From Chamaelirium japonicum (Eukaryota; Streptophyta; Magnoliopsida; Liliales; Melanthiaceae): a stretch of DNA of 64,000 bases. Below the pieces are notes generated by a model. It worked only from the letters and a program-made list of their open reading frames with translations, made no database searches and was not told where the DNA came from. Position 1 is the first letter of the stretch. Each line of letters begins with the position of its first letter. The translations under genes and the position numbers were made by a program. The DNA lies in contig OX393552.1 of assembly GCA_947650365.1 (NCBI GenBank), positions 46,888,999 through 46,952,998 of the forward strand, given 5' to 3'. This document shows positions 28,226 through 42,336 of this stretch, in pieces.

Positions 28226-31200
28226 CGTACGAATGTATCCATTCTAATTTATTTGCACAATCCATTCTAATTCATTCGTACGATCCATTCTAATTCATTC
28301 CTACGATCTATTCTAATTCATTCGCACGAATGTATCCATTCTAATTCATTTGCACGATCCATTCTAATTCATTACTATGATCCATTCTAATTCATTCGTA
28401 CGATCCATTCTAATTCATTCGCACGAATGTATCCATTCTAATTCATTCGTACGATCCATTCTAATTCATTCATACGATCCATTCTAATTCATTCTCACAA
28501 ATGTAACCTTTCTAATTCTTTTGTATGATCATTTCTTATTCATTCGTACGATCCATTCTAATTCATTCTCACAAATATAACCTTTCTAATTCATTCGTAC
28601 GATCCATTCTAATCCATTCGTACGATCCATTCTAATTCATTCGCACGAATATAACCATTGTAATTCATTCGTACGATCTATTATAATTCATTCCTATGAT
28701 CCATTCTAATTCATTCGCACAAATATATCCATTCTAATTCATTTGTATGATCCATTCTAATTCATTCCTATGATCCATTCTAATTCATTCGTACGATCCA
28801 TTCTAATTCATTCACTCGAATGTATCCATTCTAATTCGTTCGTACGATCCATTCTAATTCATTCGTACGATCCATTCTAATTCATTTGTACGATCCATTC
28901 TAATTCATTCGCACGATCTATTCTAATTCATTCGCACAAATGTATCCATTGTAATTCATTCGTACGATCTATTCTAATTCATTCGTACGATCCATTCTAT
29001 TTCATTCGCACAAATATAACCTTTCTAATTCATTTGTATGATCCATTCTAATTCATTCGTACGATCCATTCTAATCCATTCGTACGACCCATTCTAATCC
29101 ATACGTACGATCCATTCTAATTCATTCGTACGATTCATTCGAATTCATTCGCACGATCCATTCTAATTCATTCATACGATACATTCTAATTCATTCGTAC
29201 GATCCATTCTAATTCATTCGGATGATTCATTCTAATTCATTCGTACGATCCATTCTAATTCATTCGGTGGATCCATTCTAATTCATTCGTACGATCCATT
29301 CTAATTTATTCGCGCGATCCATTCTAATTTATTCGTACTATCCATTCTAATTCATTCGTACGATCGATTCTAATTCATTCGCATAATCCATTCTAATTCA
29401 TTCGTACGATCCATTCTTATTCATTCATACGATCCATTCTAGTTCATTCGCACGATCCATTCTAATTCATTCGCACAATCCATTCTAATTTATTCGTACG
29501 ATCCATTCTAATTCATTTGTACGAATGAATTAGAATGGATCGTACGAATGGATTAGAATGGATCGTACGAATGAATTAGAATGGATCGTACGAACGAATT
29601 AGAAAGGATCGTACGAACGAATTAGAATGGATCATATGAATTAATTAGAATGGATCGTACGAATGAATTAGAATGGATACATTCCTGCGAATGAATTAGA
29701 ATGGATCGTACGAATGAATTAGACTGGATCGTAAGAATAAATTAGAATGGATACATTCGTGCGAATGAATTAGAATGGATTGTGCGAATGAATTAGAACG
29801 GAATGTGCGAATGAATTAGAATGGATCGTGCGAATGAATTAGAATGGATCGTACGAATGAATTAGAATGGATCGTACGAATGAATTAGAATGGATCATAG
29901 GAATGAATTATAATGGATCGTGCAAATGAATTAGAATGGATCGTATGAATGAATTAGAATGGATCGTACGATCCATTCTAATTCATTCTCACAAATGTAT
30001 CTATTCTAATTCATTCGTATGATCCATTCTAATTCATTCGCACGATCCATTCTAATTCATTCGCACGAATATATCGATTCTAATTCATTCGTACGATCCA
30101 TTCTAATTCATTCGTACGATCCATTCTAATTCGTTCGTACGATCCATTCTAATTCGTTCGTACGATCCATTCTAATTCATTCGTACGATCCATTCTAATT
30201 CATTCGCACGATCCATTCTAATTCATTTGTACGATCCATTTTAATTCATTCACATGATCCATTCTAATTCATTCGTACAATGCGTTCTAATTCATTCGCT
30301 CGAATATATCCATTCTAATTCATTCGCACGAATGAATTAGAATGGATCGGACGAATAAATTAGAATGGATCGTACGATTCATTCTAATTCATTCGTATGA
30401 TCCATTCTAATGCATTCGTACGATTCATTCTAATTCATTCGCAAGATCCATTCTAATTCATTCGTACGATCCATTCTTATTCATTCATACGATCCATTCT
30501 AATTAATTCGCACAATCCATTCTAATTCATTCGTACGATCCATTCTAATTCATTCGTACGATCCATTCTAATTCATTCTCACAAATGTAACCATTCTAAT
30601 TCATTCGTACGATCCATTCTAATTTATTCCTACGATCCATTCTAATTCATTCGCACGAATGTATCCATTCTAATTCATTTGCACGATCCATTCTAATTCA
30701 TTCCTATGATCCATTCTAATTCATTTGTACGATCCATTCTAATTCATTCGCTCGAATGTATCCATTCTAATTCATTCGTACGATCCATTCTAATTCGTTC
30801 GTACGATCCATTCTAATTCGTTCGTACGATCAATTCTAATCCATTCGTACGATCCATTCTAATCCATTCATACGATCTATTCTAATCTATTCGTATGATC
30901 CATTCTAATTCATTCTCACAAATGTAACCTTTCTAATTCATTTGTACGATCCATTCTAATTCATTCGTACGATCCATTCTAATCCATTCGTACGATCCAT
31001 TCTAATTCATTCGTACGATACATTCTAATTCATTCGCACGAATGTAACCATTCTAATTCATTCGTACGATCCATTCTAATTCATTCCTAAGATCCATTCT
31101 AATTCATTCGCACGAATGTATCCATTCTAATTCATTCATACGATCCATTCTAATTCATTCTCACAAATGTTACCTTTCAAATTCATTCGTACGATGCAAT

Positions 31201-34200
31201 CTACTTCATTCGCACAAATGTATCTATTCTAATTCATTCGTACAATGCGTTCTAATCCATTCATATGATCCATTCTAATCCATTCGTGCGATCCATTCTA
31301 ATTCATTCGCACGAATATAACCATTCTAATTCATACGCTCGATCCATTCTAATTCATTCGTACGATCCATTCTAATTCATTCCTACGATCTATTCTAATT
31401 CATACGCTCGAATGTAACCATTCTAATTCATTCGTTCGATCCATTCTAATTTATTCGTACGATCCATTCTAATTGATTCGCACAATCCATTCTAATCCAT
31501 TCGTACGATCCATTCTAATCCATTCGTACGATCAATTCTAATCCATTCGTATGATCCATTCTAATTCAATCGCACGAATGTAACCAGAATGTATCCATTC
31601 TAATTCATTCGTACGATCCATTCTAATTCGTTCGTACGATCCATTCTAATTCATTCGTATGATCCATTCTAGAATGTATAGTACGAATGAATTAGAATGG
31701 ATCGTACGAATGGATTAGAATGGATCGTACGAATGGATTAGAATGGATCGTACGAATGGATTAGAACGCATTGTACGAATGAATTAGAATGGATCGTACG
31801 ATCCATTCTAATTCATTCGTACGATCCATTCTAATCCATTCGTACGATCCATTCTAATTCATTCGTATGATCCATTCTAATTCATTCTCACAAATGTAAC
31901 CTTTCTAATTTATTTGTACGATCCATTCTAATTTATTCGTACGATCCATTCTAATCCATTCGTATGATCCATTCTAATCCATTCGTACGATCCATTCTAA
32001 TTCATTCGCACGAATGTAACCATTCTAATTCATTCGTACGATCCATTCTAATTCATTCCTACGATCCATTCTAATTCATTCGCACGAATGTGTCCATTCT
32101 AATTCATTTGCACGATCCATTCTAATTCATTCCTATGATCCATTCTAATTCATTCATACGATCCATTCTAATTCATTCGCTCGAATGTATCCATTCTAAT
32201 TCATTCGTACGATCCATTCTAATTCGTTCAGACGATCCATTATAATTCATTTGTACTATCCATTCAAATTCAATCGTATGATCCATTCTAATTCATTCGT
32301 ACGATCCATTCTAATTCGTTCGAGCGAATGAAATAGAATGGATCGTACGAATGAATTAGAATGGATCGTACGAATGGATTAGAATGGATCGTACGAATGG
32401 ATTAGAATGGATCATGCGAATGAATTAGAATGGATCGTACGAATGAATTGGAATGGATTGTACGAATGAATTAGAATAGATCGTCTGAATGAATTAGAAT
32501 GGAGCGAATGAATTAGAATGGATCGTACGAATGAATTAGAATGAATCATACGAATGAATTAGAATGGATCATACAAATGAATTAGAAAACATCATGTGAA
32601 TGTATCCATTCTAATTCATTCGTACGATCCATTCTAATTCATTCGTACGATCCATTCTAATTCATTCGTACGATCCATTCTAATTCATTCGCATGATCCT
32701 ATCTAATTCATTCGTACGATCGATTCTAATACATTCGCACGATCTATTCTAATTCATTCGTACGATCCAATCTAATTCATTCCTATGATCCATTCTAATC
32801 CATTCGTACGATCCATTCTAATTCATTCGTACGATCCATTCTAATTCATTCGCACGATCCGTTCTAATTCATTCCTATGATCCATTCTAATTCGTTCGCA
32901 CGAATGTATCCATTCTAATTCATTCGTATGATCCATTCTAATTCATTCGCACGATCCATTCTAATTCATTTGCACGAATATATCGATTCTAATTCATTCG
33001 TACGATCCATTCTAATTCGTTCGTACGATCCATTCTAATTCGTTCGTACGATCCATTCTAATTCATTCGTACGATCCATTCTAATTTATTTGTACGATCC
33101 ATTTTAATTCATTCACATGATCCATTCTAATTCATTCATACAATGCGTTCTAATTCATTCGCTCGAATGTATCCATTCTAATTCATTAGCACGAATGAAT
33201 TAGAATGGATCGGACGAATAAATTAGAATGGGTCGTACGATTCATTCTAGTTCATTCGTACGATCCATTCTAATGCATTCGTACGATTCATTCTAATTCA
33301 TTCGCACGATCCATTCTAATTCATTCGTCTGATCCATTCTTATTCATTCGTACAAATGAATTAGAATGAATCGTATGAATGAATAAGAATGGATCGTATG
33401 AATGAATTAGAATGGATCGTGCGAATGAATTAGAATGAATCATACGAATGCATTAGAATGGATACATTCGAGCGAATGAATTAGAATGGATCGTACAAAT
33501 GAATTAGAATGGATCATAGGAATGAATTAGAATGGATCGTGCAAATGAATTAGAATGGATACATTCGTGCGAATGAATTAGAATGGATTGTACGAATGGA
33601 TCGTACGAATGAATTAGAATGGATTGTACGAATGAATTAGAATGGTTACATTCGTGCGAATGAATTAGAATGGATCGTACGAATGAATTAGAATGGATCG
33701 TGCGAATGAATTAGAATTGATCATACGAATGAATTAGAATGGATCATACGAATCAATTAGATTGGATCGTATGAACGAATTAGAATGGATCGTACGAATG
33801 GATTAGAATGGATCGTACGAATGGATTAGAATGGATCGTACGAATGGATTAGAATGGATCGTGCGAATGAATTAGAATTGATCATACGAATGAATTAGAA
33901 TGGATCGTACGAATGAATTAGAATGGATCATATGAAAGAATTAGAATGGATCGTGCGAATGAATTAGAAAGGATCGTACGAATTAATTAGAATGGATATA
34001 TTCATTCGAATGAATTAGATTGCATTGTACGAATGAATTTGAATGGATTGTACGAATGAATTAGAATGGATCGTACGAATGAATTAGAATGGATCGTGTG
34101 AATGAATTAGAATGGTTACATTCGTGCGAATGAATTAGAATGGATCGTAGGAATGAATTAGAATGGATCGTACGAATGAATTAGAATGGTTACATTCGTG

Positions 34201-34924
34201 CGATTGAATTAGAATGGATCATACGAATGGATTAGAATGGATCGTACGAATGGATTAGAATGGATCGTACGAATGGATTAAAATAGATTGTGCGAATGAA
34301 TTAGAATGAATCGTACGAATGAATTAGAATGGATACATTCGAGCGAATTAATTAGAATGGATCGTGCGAATGAATTAGAATTAGAATGGATCATAGGACT
34401 GGATTAGAATGGATTGTGCAAATGAATTAGAATGGATACATTCGTGCGAATGAATTAGAATTGATACATTTGTGCGAATAAATAAGAATGGATCGTGCAA
34501 ATGAATTAGAATGGATACATTCGTACAAATGAATTAGAATGGATCATGCGAATGAATTAGAATGGATAGTACGAATGAATTAGAATGGATACATTCGTGC
34601 GAATGAATTAGAATAGATCATAGAATGAATTAGAATGGATCGTACGAATGGATTTGAGCGCATTGTATGAATGAATTAGAATGGATCGTACGAATGGATC
34701 ATACGAATGAATTAGAATGGATCGTACGAATGGATCCGAATGAGTTAGAATGGATCATACGAATGAATTAGAATGGATCGTACGAATGGATTAGAATGGA
34801 TCATACGATCCATTCTAATTCATTCGCACGAATGTAACCATTCTAATTCATTTATATGATCCATTCTAATTCAATCGTACGATCCATTCTAATTCATTTG
34901 GATGATTCATTCTAATTCATTCGT
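28226..34924. repeat. Mosaic with long minus blocks
   Basis: Approximate blocks: - 28226-29520, + 29521-29965, - 29966-30325, + 30326-30375, - 30376-31675, + 31676-31797, - 31798-32325, + 32326-32590, - 32595-33190, + 33191-33238, - 33239-33350, + 33351-34805, - 34806-34924. The switch at 31797 is a perfect 50-bp palindrome. No gene is seen. Confidence 0.75.
31773..31822. repeat. Perfect 50-bp palindrome at a plus/minus junction
   Basis: Centred between 31797 and 31798 on CGT/ACG. Twenty-five bases on each side are perfectly complementary (left arm begins GTACGAATGAATTAG, right arm ends CATTCGTAC). It arises where a + monomer meets a - monomer exactly at the core, and could extrude a cruciform. 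Confidence 0.85.
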
Positions 34925-35707
34925 AGATCCATTCTAATCCATTCGTACGAATGGATTAGAATGGATACATTCGTGCAATCCATTCTAATTCATTTGTACG
35001 ATCCATTCTAATTCATTCGCACGAATGAATTAGAATGGATACATTCGTGCGAATAAATTAGAATTGATCGTACAAATGAATTAGAATGGATCGTACGAAT
35101 GAATTAGAATGGATACATTCGTGCGAATGAATTAGAATGGATCGTACGAATGAATTAGAATGGATCGTGCGAATGAATTAGAATTGATCATACGAATGAA
35201 TTAGAATGGATCGTACGAATGAATTAGAATGGATACATTCGTGCGAATGAATTAGAATGGATCGTACAAAAGAATTAGAATGGATCGGACGAATGAATTA
35301 GAATGGATCGTACGAATGAATTAGAATGGATAGTGCGAAAGAATTAGAATGGATCGTATGAATGAATTAGAATGGATACATTCGAGCGAATGAATTAGAA
35401 TGGATCGTACGAATGGATTAGAATGGATCGTATGAATGAATAAGAATGGATCGTACAAATGAATTAGAAAAGTTACATTTGTGAGAATGAATTAGAATGG
35501 ATCGTACGAATGAATTAGAATGGATCGTACGAATGAATTAGAATTGATCGTACGAATGAATTAGAATGGTTACATTCGTGCGAATGAATTAGAATGGATC
35601 GTACGAATAGATTAGAATGGATCGTACGAATGGATTAGAACGCATTGTACGAATGAACTAGAATAGATACATTTGTGTCAATGAATTAGATTGCATCGTA
35701 CGAATGA
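34925..35707. repeat. Duplicated segment C, copy 1
   Basis: Starts with a - end, a + monomer at 34941, a short - block at 34976-35025, then + to 35707. It is colinear with 47662-48449 (offset 12737 rising to 12742 bp). Landmarks are ATTCGTACGAATGG at 34941 and 47678, and AACGCATTGTACGAATGAAC at 35639 and 48381. Its first 240 bp also match 50862-51102 exactly in spacing. The right end (GCATCGTACGAATGA) coincides with a switch to - orientation here but not in copy 2. Confidence 0.75.
34927..34966. repeat. Perfect 40-bp palindrome at a minus/plus junction
   Basis: Here a - monomer meets a + monomer, the opposite junction type to those at 26813 and 31773, centred on CGT/ACG at 34946/34947. The arms run from ATCCATTCTAATCC to GGATTAGAATGGAT. 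Confidence 0.85.
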
Positions 35708-36280
35708 TCAATTCTAATTCATTCGTATGATCCATTCTAATCTATTCGTACGATCCATTCTAATTCATTCGCACGAATGTAACCATTCTAATTCATTCGT
35801 ACGATCAATTCTAATTCATTCGTACGATCCATTCTAATTCATTCGTACGATCCATTCTAATTCATTCTCACAAACGTAACTTTTCTAATTCATTTGTACG
35901 ATCCATTCTTATTCATTCGTACGATCAATTCTAATTCATTCGCACGATCCATTCTAATTCATTTGTACGATCTATTCTAATTCATTCGTACAATCCATTC
36001 TAATTCATTCGCACGAATGTATCCATTCTAATTCATTTGTACGATCCATTCTAATTCATTCGTCCGATCCATTCTAATTCATTTGTACGATCCATTCTAA
36101 ATCATTCGCACGAATGTATCCATTCTATTCATTCGTATGATCCATTCTAATTCATTCGCACGATCCATTCTAAGTCATTCGTACGATCCATTCTAATTCA
36201 TTCGCACGAATGTATCCATTCTAATTCATTCGTACGATCCATTCTAATTCATTCGCACGAATGTATCCATTCTAATTCAT

Positions 36281-36775
36281 TCGTGCGAATGAATTAGAAT
36301 GGATCGTACAAATGAATTAGAATGGATTGCACGAATGTATCCATTCTAATCCATTCGTACGAATGGATTAGAATGGATTGTACGAATGAATTAGAATAAA
36401 TCGTGCGAATGAATTTGAATGGATCGTATGAATAAATTAGAATGGATAGTAGTAATGAATTAAAATGGATACATTTGTGCGAATGAATTAGAATGGATCA
36501 TACGATTGAATTAGAATGGATCGTAAGAATGAATTAGAATGGATCATGCGAATGAATTTGAATGGATCGTACGAATGAATTATAATGGATCGAACGAATA
36601 AATTAGAATGGATACATTCGAGCGAATGAATTAGAATAGATCATAGGAATGAATTAGAATGGATCATACGAATGAATTAGAATGGATCGTGCGAATGAAT
36701 TAGAATGGATTGTACGAATGAATTAGAATGGATACATTCGTGCGAATGAATTAGAATGGATCGGACGAATGAATT
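36281..36775. repeat. Duplicated segment D, copy 1
   Basis: Landmarks are TCGTGCGAAT at 36281 and TCGGACGAAT at 36761. It matches 49821-50315 at a constant 13540-bp offset, including a 40-bp perfect palindrome at 36339-36378. It is mainly + orientation, with one - 28-mer at the palindrome. Confidence 0.75.
36339..36378. repeat. Perfect 40-bp palindrome (segment D, copy 1)
   Basis: Minus to plus junction centred at 36358/36359, with the same arms as at 34927. It is duplicated at 49879 within segment D. Confidence 0.85.
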
Positions 36776-36855
36776 AGAATGGATCGTTCGAATGCGTTAG
36801 AATGGATCGTACGAATGAATTAGAACGGATACATTCGAGCGAATGAATTAGAATG

Positions 36856-36962
36856 GATCGTGCGATGAATTAGAATGGATCATACAAATGAATTAGAATG
36901 GATTCTAATCCATTCGTACGATCCATTCTAATCTATTCTAATTTATTCGCACAAATGTATCC
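36856..36962. repeat. 107-bp junction module, copy 1
   Basis: Plus to minus junction module. It carries a short unit GCGATGAATTAG (missing two bases of CGAATGAA), then the inverted junction GGATTCTAATCC, then a fused pair TCTAATCTATTCTAAT, ending in a 28-mer. The same order and length are seen at 42230-42336 and 46974-47080. The fused pair alone also occurs near 57673. Confidence 0.75.
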
Positions 36963-37685
36963 ATTCTAATTCATTCGCACGAATGTAACCTTTGTAATTC
37001 ATTTGTATGATCCATTCAAATTCATTCGTACGAATGAATAGAATGGATCGTACGAATGAATCGTACAAACAAATTAGAATGGATCGTACGAATGAATTAG
37101 AATGGATCGTACGAACGGATTAGAACGCATTGTATGAATGAATTAGAATGGATCGTATGACTGGATTAGAATGGATCATACGAATGAATTAGAATGGATA
37201 TATTTGAACGAATAAATTAGAATGGATCATACGAATGAATTAGAATGGATCGTACGAATGAATTAGAAAGGATCGTACAAATGAATTAGAATTGATATAT
37301 TCGTGCGAATGAATTAGAATGAATTGTACGAATGAATTAGACTGGATGGTACGAATAAATTAGAATGGATACATTCATGCAAATGAATTAGAATGGATCG
37401 TACGAATGAATTAGAATGGATCATATGAATGAATTAGAATGGATTGTACGAATGGATTAGAATGGATCGTACGAATGGATTAGAACTCATTATACGAATT
37501 AATTAGAATAGATATATTTGTGCGAATGATTTAGATTGCATCGTACGAATGAATTTTAATGGATCGGATGAATGAATTAGAATGGATCGTACGAATGAAT
37601 TAGAATGGATCATGCGAATGAATTAGAATAGATCGTACGAATGAATTAGAATGGATCATACAAATGAATTAGAATGAATCGTACG

Positions 37686-40570
37686 ATCCATTCTAATTCA
37701 TTCATCCGATCCATTCTAATTCATTTGCACGAATGTATCCATTCTAATTCATTCGTACAATCCATTCTAATTCATTCGTATGATCTATTCTATTTCATTC
37801 GCACGATCCATTCTAATTCATTTGCACGAATATATCCATTCTAATTCATTCATACGATCCATTCTAATTCATTCGTATGATCCATTATAATTCATTCGCA
37901 CGATCCATTCTAATTCATTCGTAAGATCCATTCTATTTCATTAGTATGATCAATTCTAATTCATTCGTACGATCCATTCTAATTCATTCATACGATCCAT
38001 TCTAATTCATTCGCCCAAATGTATCCATTTTAATTCATTCGTACGATCCATTCTAAAGCATTTGTACGATTCATTCTAATTCATTCGCACGATCCATTCT
38101 AATACATTCGTACGATCCATTCTAATTCATTCATACGGTCTATTCTAATTCAATCGCAAGATCCATTCTAATTCATTCGTACGATCCAATATAATTCATT
38201 CGTTCGATCCATTCTAATTCATTCACACGGTCCATTCTAATTCATTCTCACAAATGTAACCTTTCTAATTCATTTGCATGATCCATTCTAATTCATTCGC
38301 ACTATCCATTCTAATTCATTTGTATGATCCATTCTAATTCATTCGTACGATCCATTCTAATCTATTCGTACGATCCATTCTAATCCATTTGTACGATCCA
38401 TTCTAATTCATTCATACGATCCATTCTAATTCATTCGTACGATCCATTCTAATTCATTCGCACGAATGTATCCATTCTAATTCATTCGTACGATCCATTC
38501 TAATTTATTCGCACTATCCATTCTAATTCATTCGCACGATCCATTCAAATTCATTCGTACGATCCATTCTAATTCATTCGCACGAATGTATCCATTCTAA
38601 TTCATATGTACGATCCATTCTAATTCATTCGTATGATCAATTCTAATTCATTCGCACGATCCATTCTAATTCATTCGCACGATCCATTCTAATTCATTCG
38701 TATGATCCATTCAAATTCATTCGCACAAATATATCAATTCTAATTCATTCGTATGATCCATTCTAATTCATTCGCTCGAATGTATCCATTCTAATTCATT
38801 CGTACGATCCATTCTAATTCATTCGCACGATCCATTCTAATTCATTCATACGATCCTTTCTAATTCATTAGTACGATCCATTCTAATCCATTCGTACGAT
38901 CCATTCTAATTCATTAATATGATCCATTCTAATCCATTCGTACGATCCATTCAAATTCATTCTCACGAATGAAACCTTTCTAATTCATTTGTATGATCCA
39001 TTCTAATTCATTCGCACGATCCATTCTAATCCATTCGTACGATCCATTCTAATCCATTCGTACGATCCATTCTAATTCATTCATACGCTCCATTCTTATC
39101 CATTCGTACGATCCATTCTAATTCATTCGTACGATCTATTCTAATTCATTCGTACGATCCATTCTAATCCATTCGTACGATCCATTCTAATTCATTCCTA
39201 CGATCTATTCTAATTCATTCGCATGATCCATTCTAATTCATTCATTCGATCCATTCTAATTCATTCGCACAATCCATTCTAATTCATTCGTACGATCCAT
39301 TCTAATTCATTCGTATGATCCATTCTAACTCATTCGGTGGATCCATTCTAATTCATTCGTACGATCCATTCTAATTCATTCGCACGATCCATTCTAATTT
39401 ATACGTACAATCCATTCTAATTCATTCGTACGATCTATTCTAATTCATTCGCACGAATGTAACCATTCTAATTAATTCGTACGATTCATTCTAATTCATT
39501 CGTATGAGCTATTCTAATTCATTCGTATGATCCATTCTAATTCATTCGTACGATCCATTGTAATTGATTCATATAATCCATTCAGATTCATTCGCACAAA
39601 TGTATCCATTTAAATTCAATCATACGATCCATTCTAATTAACTCGCACGATCTATTCTAATTCAGTCGTATGAATGTATCCATTTTAATTCATTCGTACG
39701 ATCCATTCTAATTCATTCGTACGATCTAATCCATTCGTACGATCCATTCTAATTCATTCGTACGATCCATTCTAATTCATTCATACGATCGATTCTAATT
39801 CATTCGCACGATCCATTCTAATTCATTCGTACGATCCATTCTATTTCATTCGTATGATCCATTCTAATTTATTCGTTCAAATATATCCATTCGAATTCAT
39901 TCGTACGATCCATTCTAATTCATTCGCATGATCCATTCTAATTCATTCGCACGAATGTATCCATTCTAATTCATTTGCACGATCCATTCTAATTCATTCC
40001 TATGGTCCATTCTAATTCATTCGTAAGATCCATTCTAATTCATTCGCTCGAATGTATCCATTCTAATTCATTCGTATGATCCATTCTAACATACGATCCA
40101 TTCTAATACGTTCGTACGATCCATTCTAATTCGTTTGTACGATCCATTCTAATTCATTCGTATGATCCATTCTAATTCATTCGCACGATCCATTCTAATT
40201 CATTCGCTCGAATGTATCCATTCTAATTCATTCGTACGATCCATTCTAATTCATTCGCTCGAATGTATCTATTCTAATTCATTCATACGATCCATTCTAA
40301 TTCGTTCATAGGATCCATTCTAATTCATTCCAATGATCCATTCTAATTCATTCGTACGATCCATTCTAATTCATTCGCTCGAATGTATCCATTCTAATTC
40401 ATTCGTACGATCCTTTCTAATTCATTTGCACGATCAATTCTAATTCATTCGTACGATCAATTCTAATTCATTCGCACGAATGTATCCATTCTGATTCATT
40501 CGCACAATCCATTCTAATTCATTCGCACGATCCATTCTAATTCATTCGTATGATCCATTCTAATTCATTC
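37686..40570 (-). repeat. Long minus-orientation satellite block (about 2.9 kb)
   Basis: This is the longest uninterrupted single-orientation block in the left array after 22 kb. It is made of - monomers with 28-mers (CGAATGTATCC or CAAATGTAACC) spaced irregularly. Local irregularities include a shortened unit at 39721 (ACGATCTAATCC) and one at 40085 (ATTCTAACATACG). The 39333-39880 part is duplicated at 48617-49140. No gene is seen. Confidence 0.8.
39333..39880 (-). repeat. Duplicated segment E, copy 1
   Basis: It matches 48617-49140 at offset 9284, then 9261 after loss of one 23-mer. Landmarks are TTCGGTGGATCC (39333 and 48617), CGTATGAGCT (39501 and 48785), ACGATCTAAT (39721 and 49005) and CGATTCTAAT (near 39790 and 49051). 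Confidence 0.8.
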
Positions 40571-42229
40571 AATGAATTAGAATGGATACATTCGTGCGAA
40601 TGAATTAGAATGGATCAGACGAATGAATTAGAATGGATCATACGATTCATTCTAATTCGTTCGTACGATCCATTCTAATTCATTCGTATGATCCATTCTA
40701 ACTCATTTCGTGGATCCATTCTAATTCATTCGTACGATCCATTCTAATTCATTCGCACTATCCATTCTAATTCATTCGCACGATCTATTCTAATTCATTC
40801 GTACGATCCATTCTAATTCTTTCGCATGAATATATCCATTCTAATTCATTTGTACGATCCATTCTAATTCATTCGTACAATGCGTTCTAATCCATTCGTA
40901 CGATCCATTCTAATTCATTCCTATGATCCATTCTAATTCATTCGTACGATCCATTCTAATCCATTCGTACGATCCATTCTAATCCATTCGTATGATCCAT
41001 TCTAATTCATTCGCACGATCCATTCTAATTCATTCGCACAAATGTATCCATTCTAATTCATTCGCTCGAATGTATCCATTCTAATTCATTCTCACGAATG
41101 TAACCTTTCTAATTCATTCGCACGATCCATTCTAATTCATTCGCATGAATATATCGATTCTAATTCATTCGTGCGATCCATTCTAATTCATTCGTACGAT
41201 CCATTCTAATTCGTTCGTACGATCCATTCTAATTCGTTCGTACGATCCATTCTAATTCGTTCGTACGATCCATTCTAATTCATTCACACGATCGATTTAA
41301 TTCATTTGTACGATCCATTTTAATTCATTCACATGATCCATTCTAATTCATTCGTACAATGCGTTCTAATTCATTCGCTCGAATGTATCCATTCTAATTC
41401 ATTCGCACGAATGAATTAGAATGGATCGTCCGATTCATTCTAATTCATTCGTACGATCCATTCTAATGCATTCGTACGATTCATTCTAATTCATTCGCAC
41501 GATCCATTCTAATTCATTCGTACGATCCATTCTTATTCATTCATACGATCCATTCTAATTCATTCGCACAATCTATTCTAATTCATTCATGCGAATGAAT
41601 TAGAATGGATCGTACGAATGAATAAGAACGGATCGTGCGAATGAATTAGAATGGATCGTACGAACGAATTAGAATGGATCGTGCGAATAAATTAGAATGG
41701 ATAGTGCGAATGAATTAGAATAGATCGTACGAATGAATTAGAATGGATACATTCGTGCGAATGAATTTGAATGGATCGTACGAATGAATTAGAATGGATC
41801 GTACGAATGAATTAGAATAGATCGTAGGAATGAATTAGAATGGATCCACCGAATGAGTTAGAATGGATCATACGAATGAATTAGAATGGATCGTACGAAT
41901 GAATTAGAATGGATCGTACGAATAAATTTGAATGGATACATTTGTGCGATGAATAAGAATGGAGCGTACGAATGAATTAGAATGGAGAGTACGAATGAAC
42001 TAGAATGGATACATTCGTGCGAATGAATTAGAATGGATCATTTGAAAGAATTAGAATGGATCGTGCGAATGAATTAGAAAGGATCGTACGAATGAATTAG
42101 AATGGATATATTCGTGCGAATGTATTAGAATGGATCGTACGAATGAATTAGAATGGATCGTACGAATGCATTAGAATGGATCGTACGAATGAATTAGAAT
42201 GGATACATTCGAGCGAATGAATTAGAATG
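40571..42229. repeat. Satellite mosaic
   Basis: Plus 40571-40645, minus to about 41410, a single + monomer near 41410-41428, minus to 41590, then plus to the 107-bp module. A shortened pair at 41941-42000 (TTTGTGCGATGAATAAG, then GGAGCGTACG and GGAGAGTACG) recurs at 60095 and, in part, at 50683. No gene is seen. Confidence 0.7.
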
Positions 42230-42336
42230 GATCGAGCGATGAATTAGAATGGATTATACAAATGAATTAGAATGGATTCTAATCCATTCGTACGATCTAT
42301 TCTAATCTATTTTAATTCATTCGCACAAATGTATCC
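42230..42336. repeat. 107-bp junction module, copy 2
   Basis: Same length and order as the module at 36856. Differences include GATTATACAAATG and TATTTTAAT. The junction GGATTCTAATCC is at about 42274. Confidence 0.75.
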
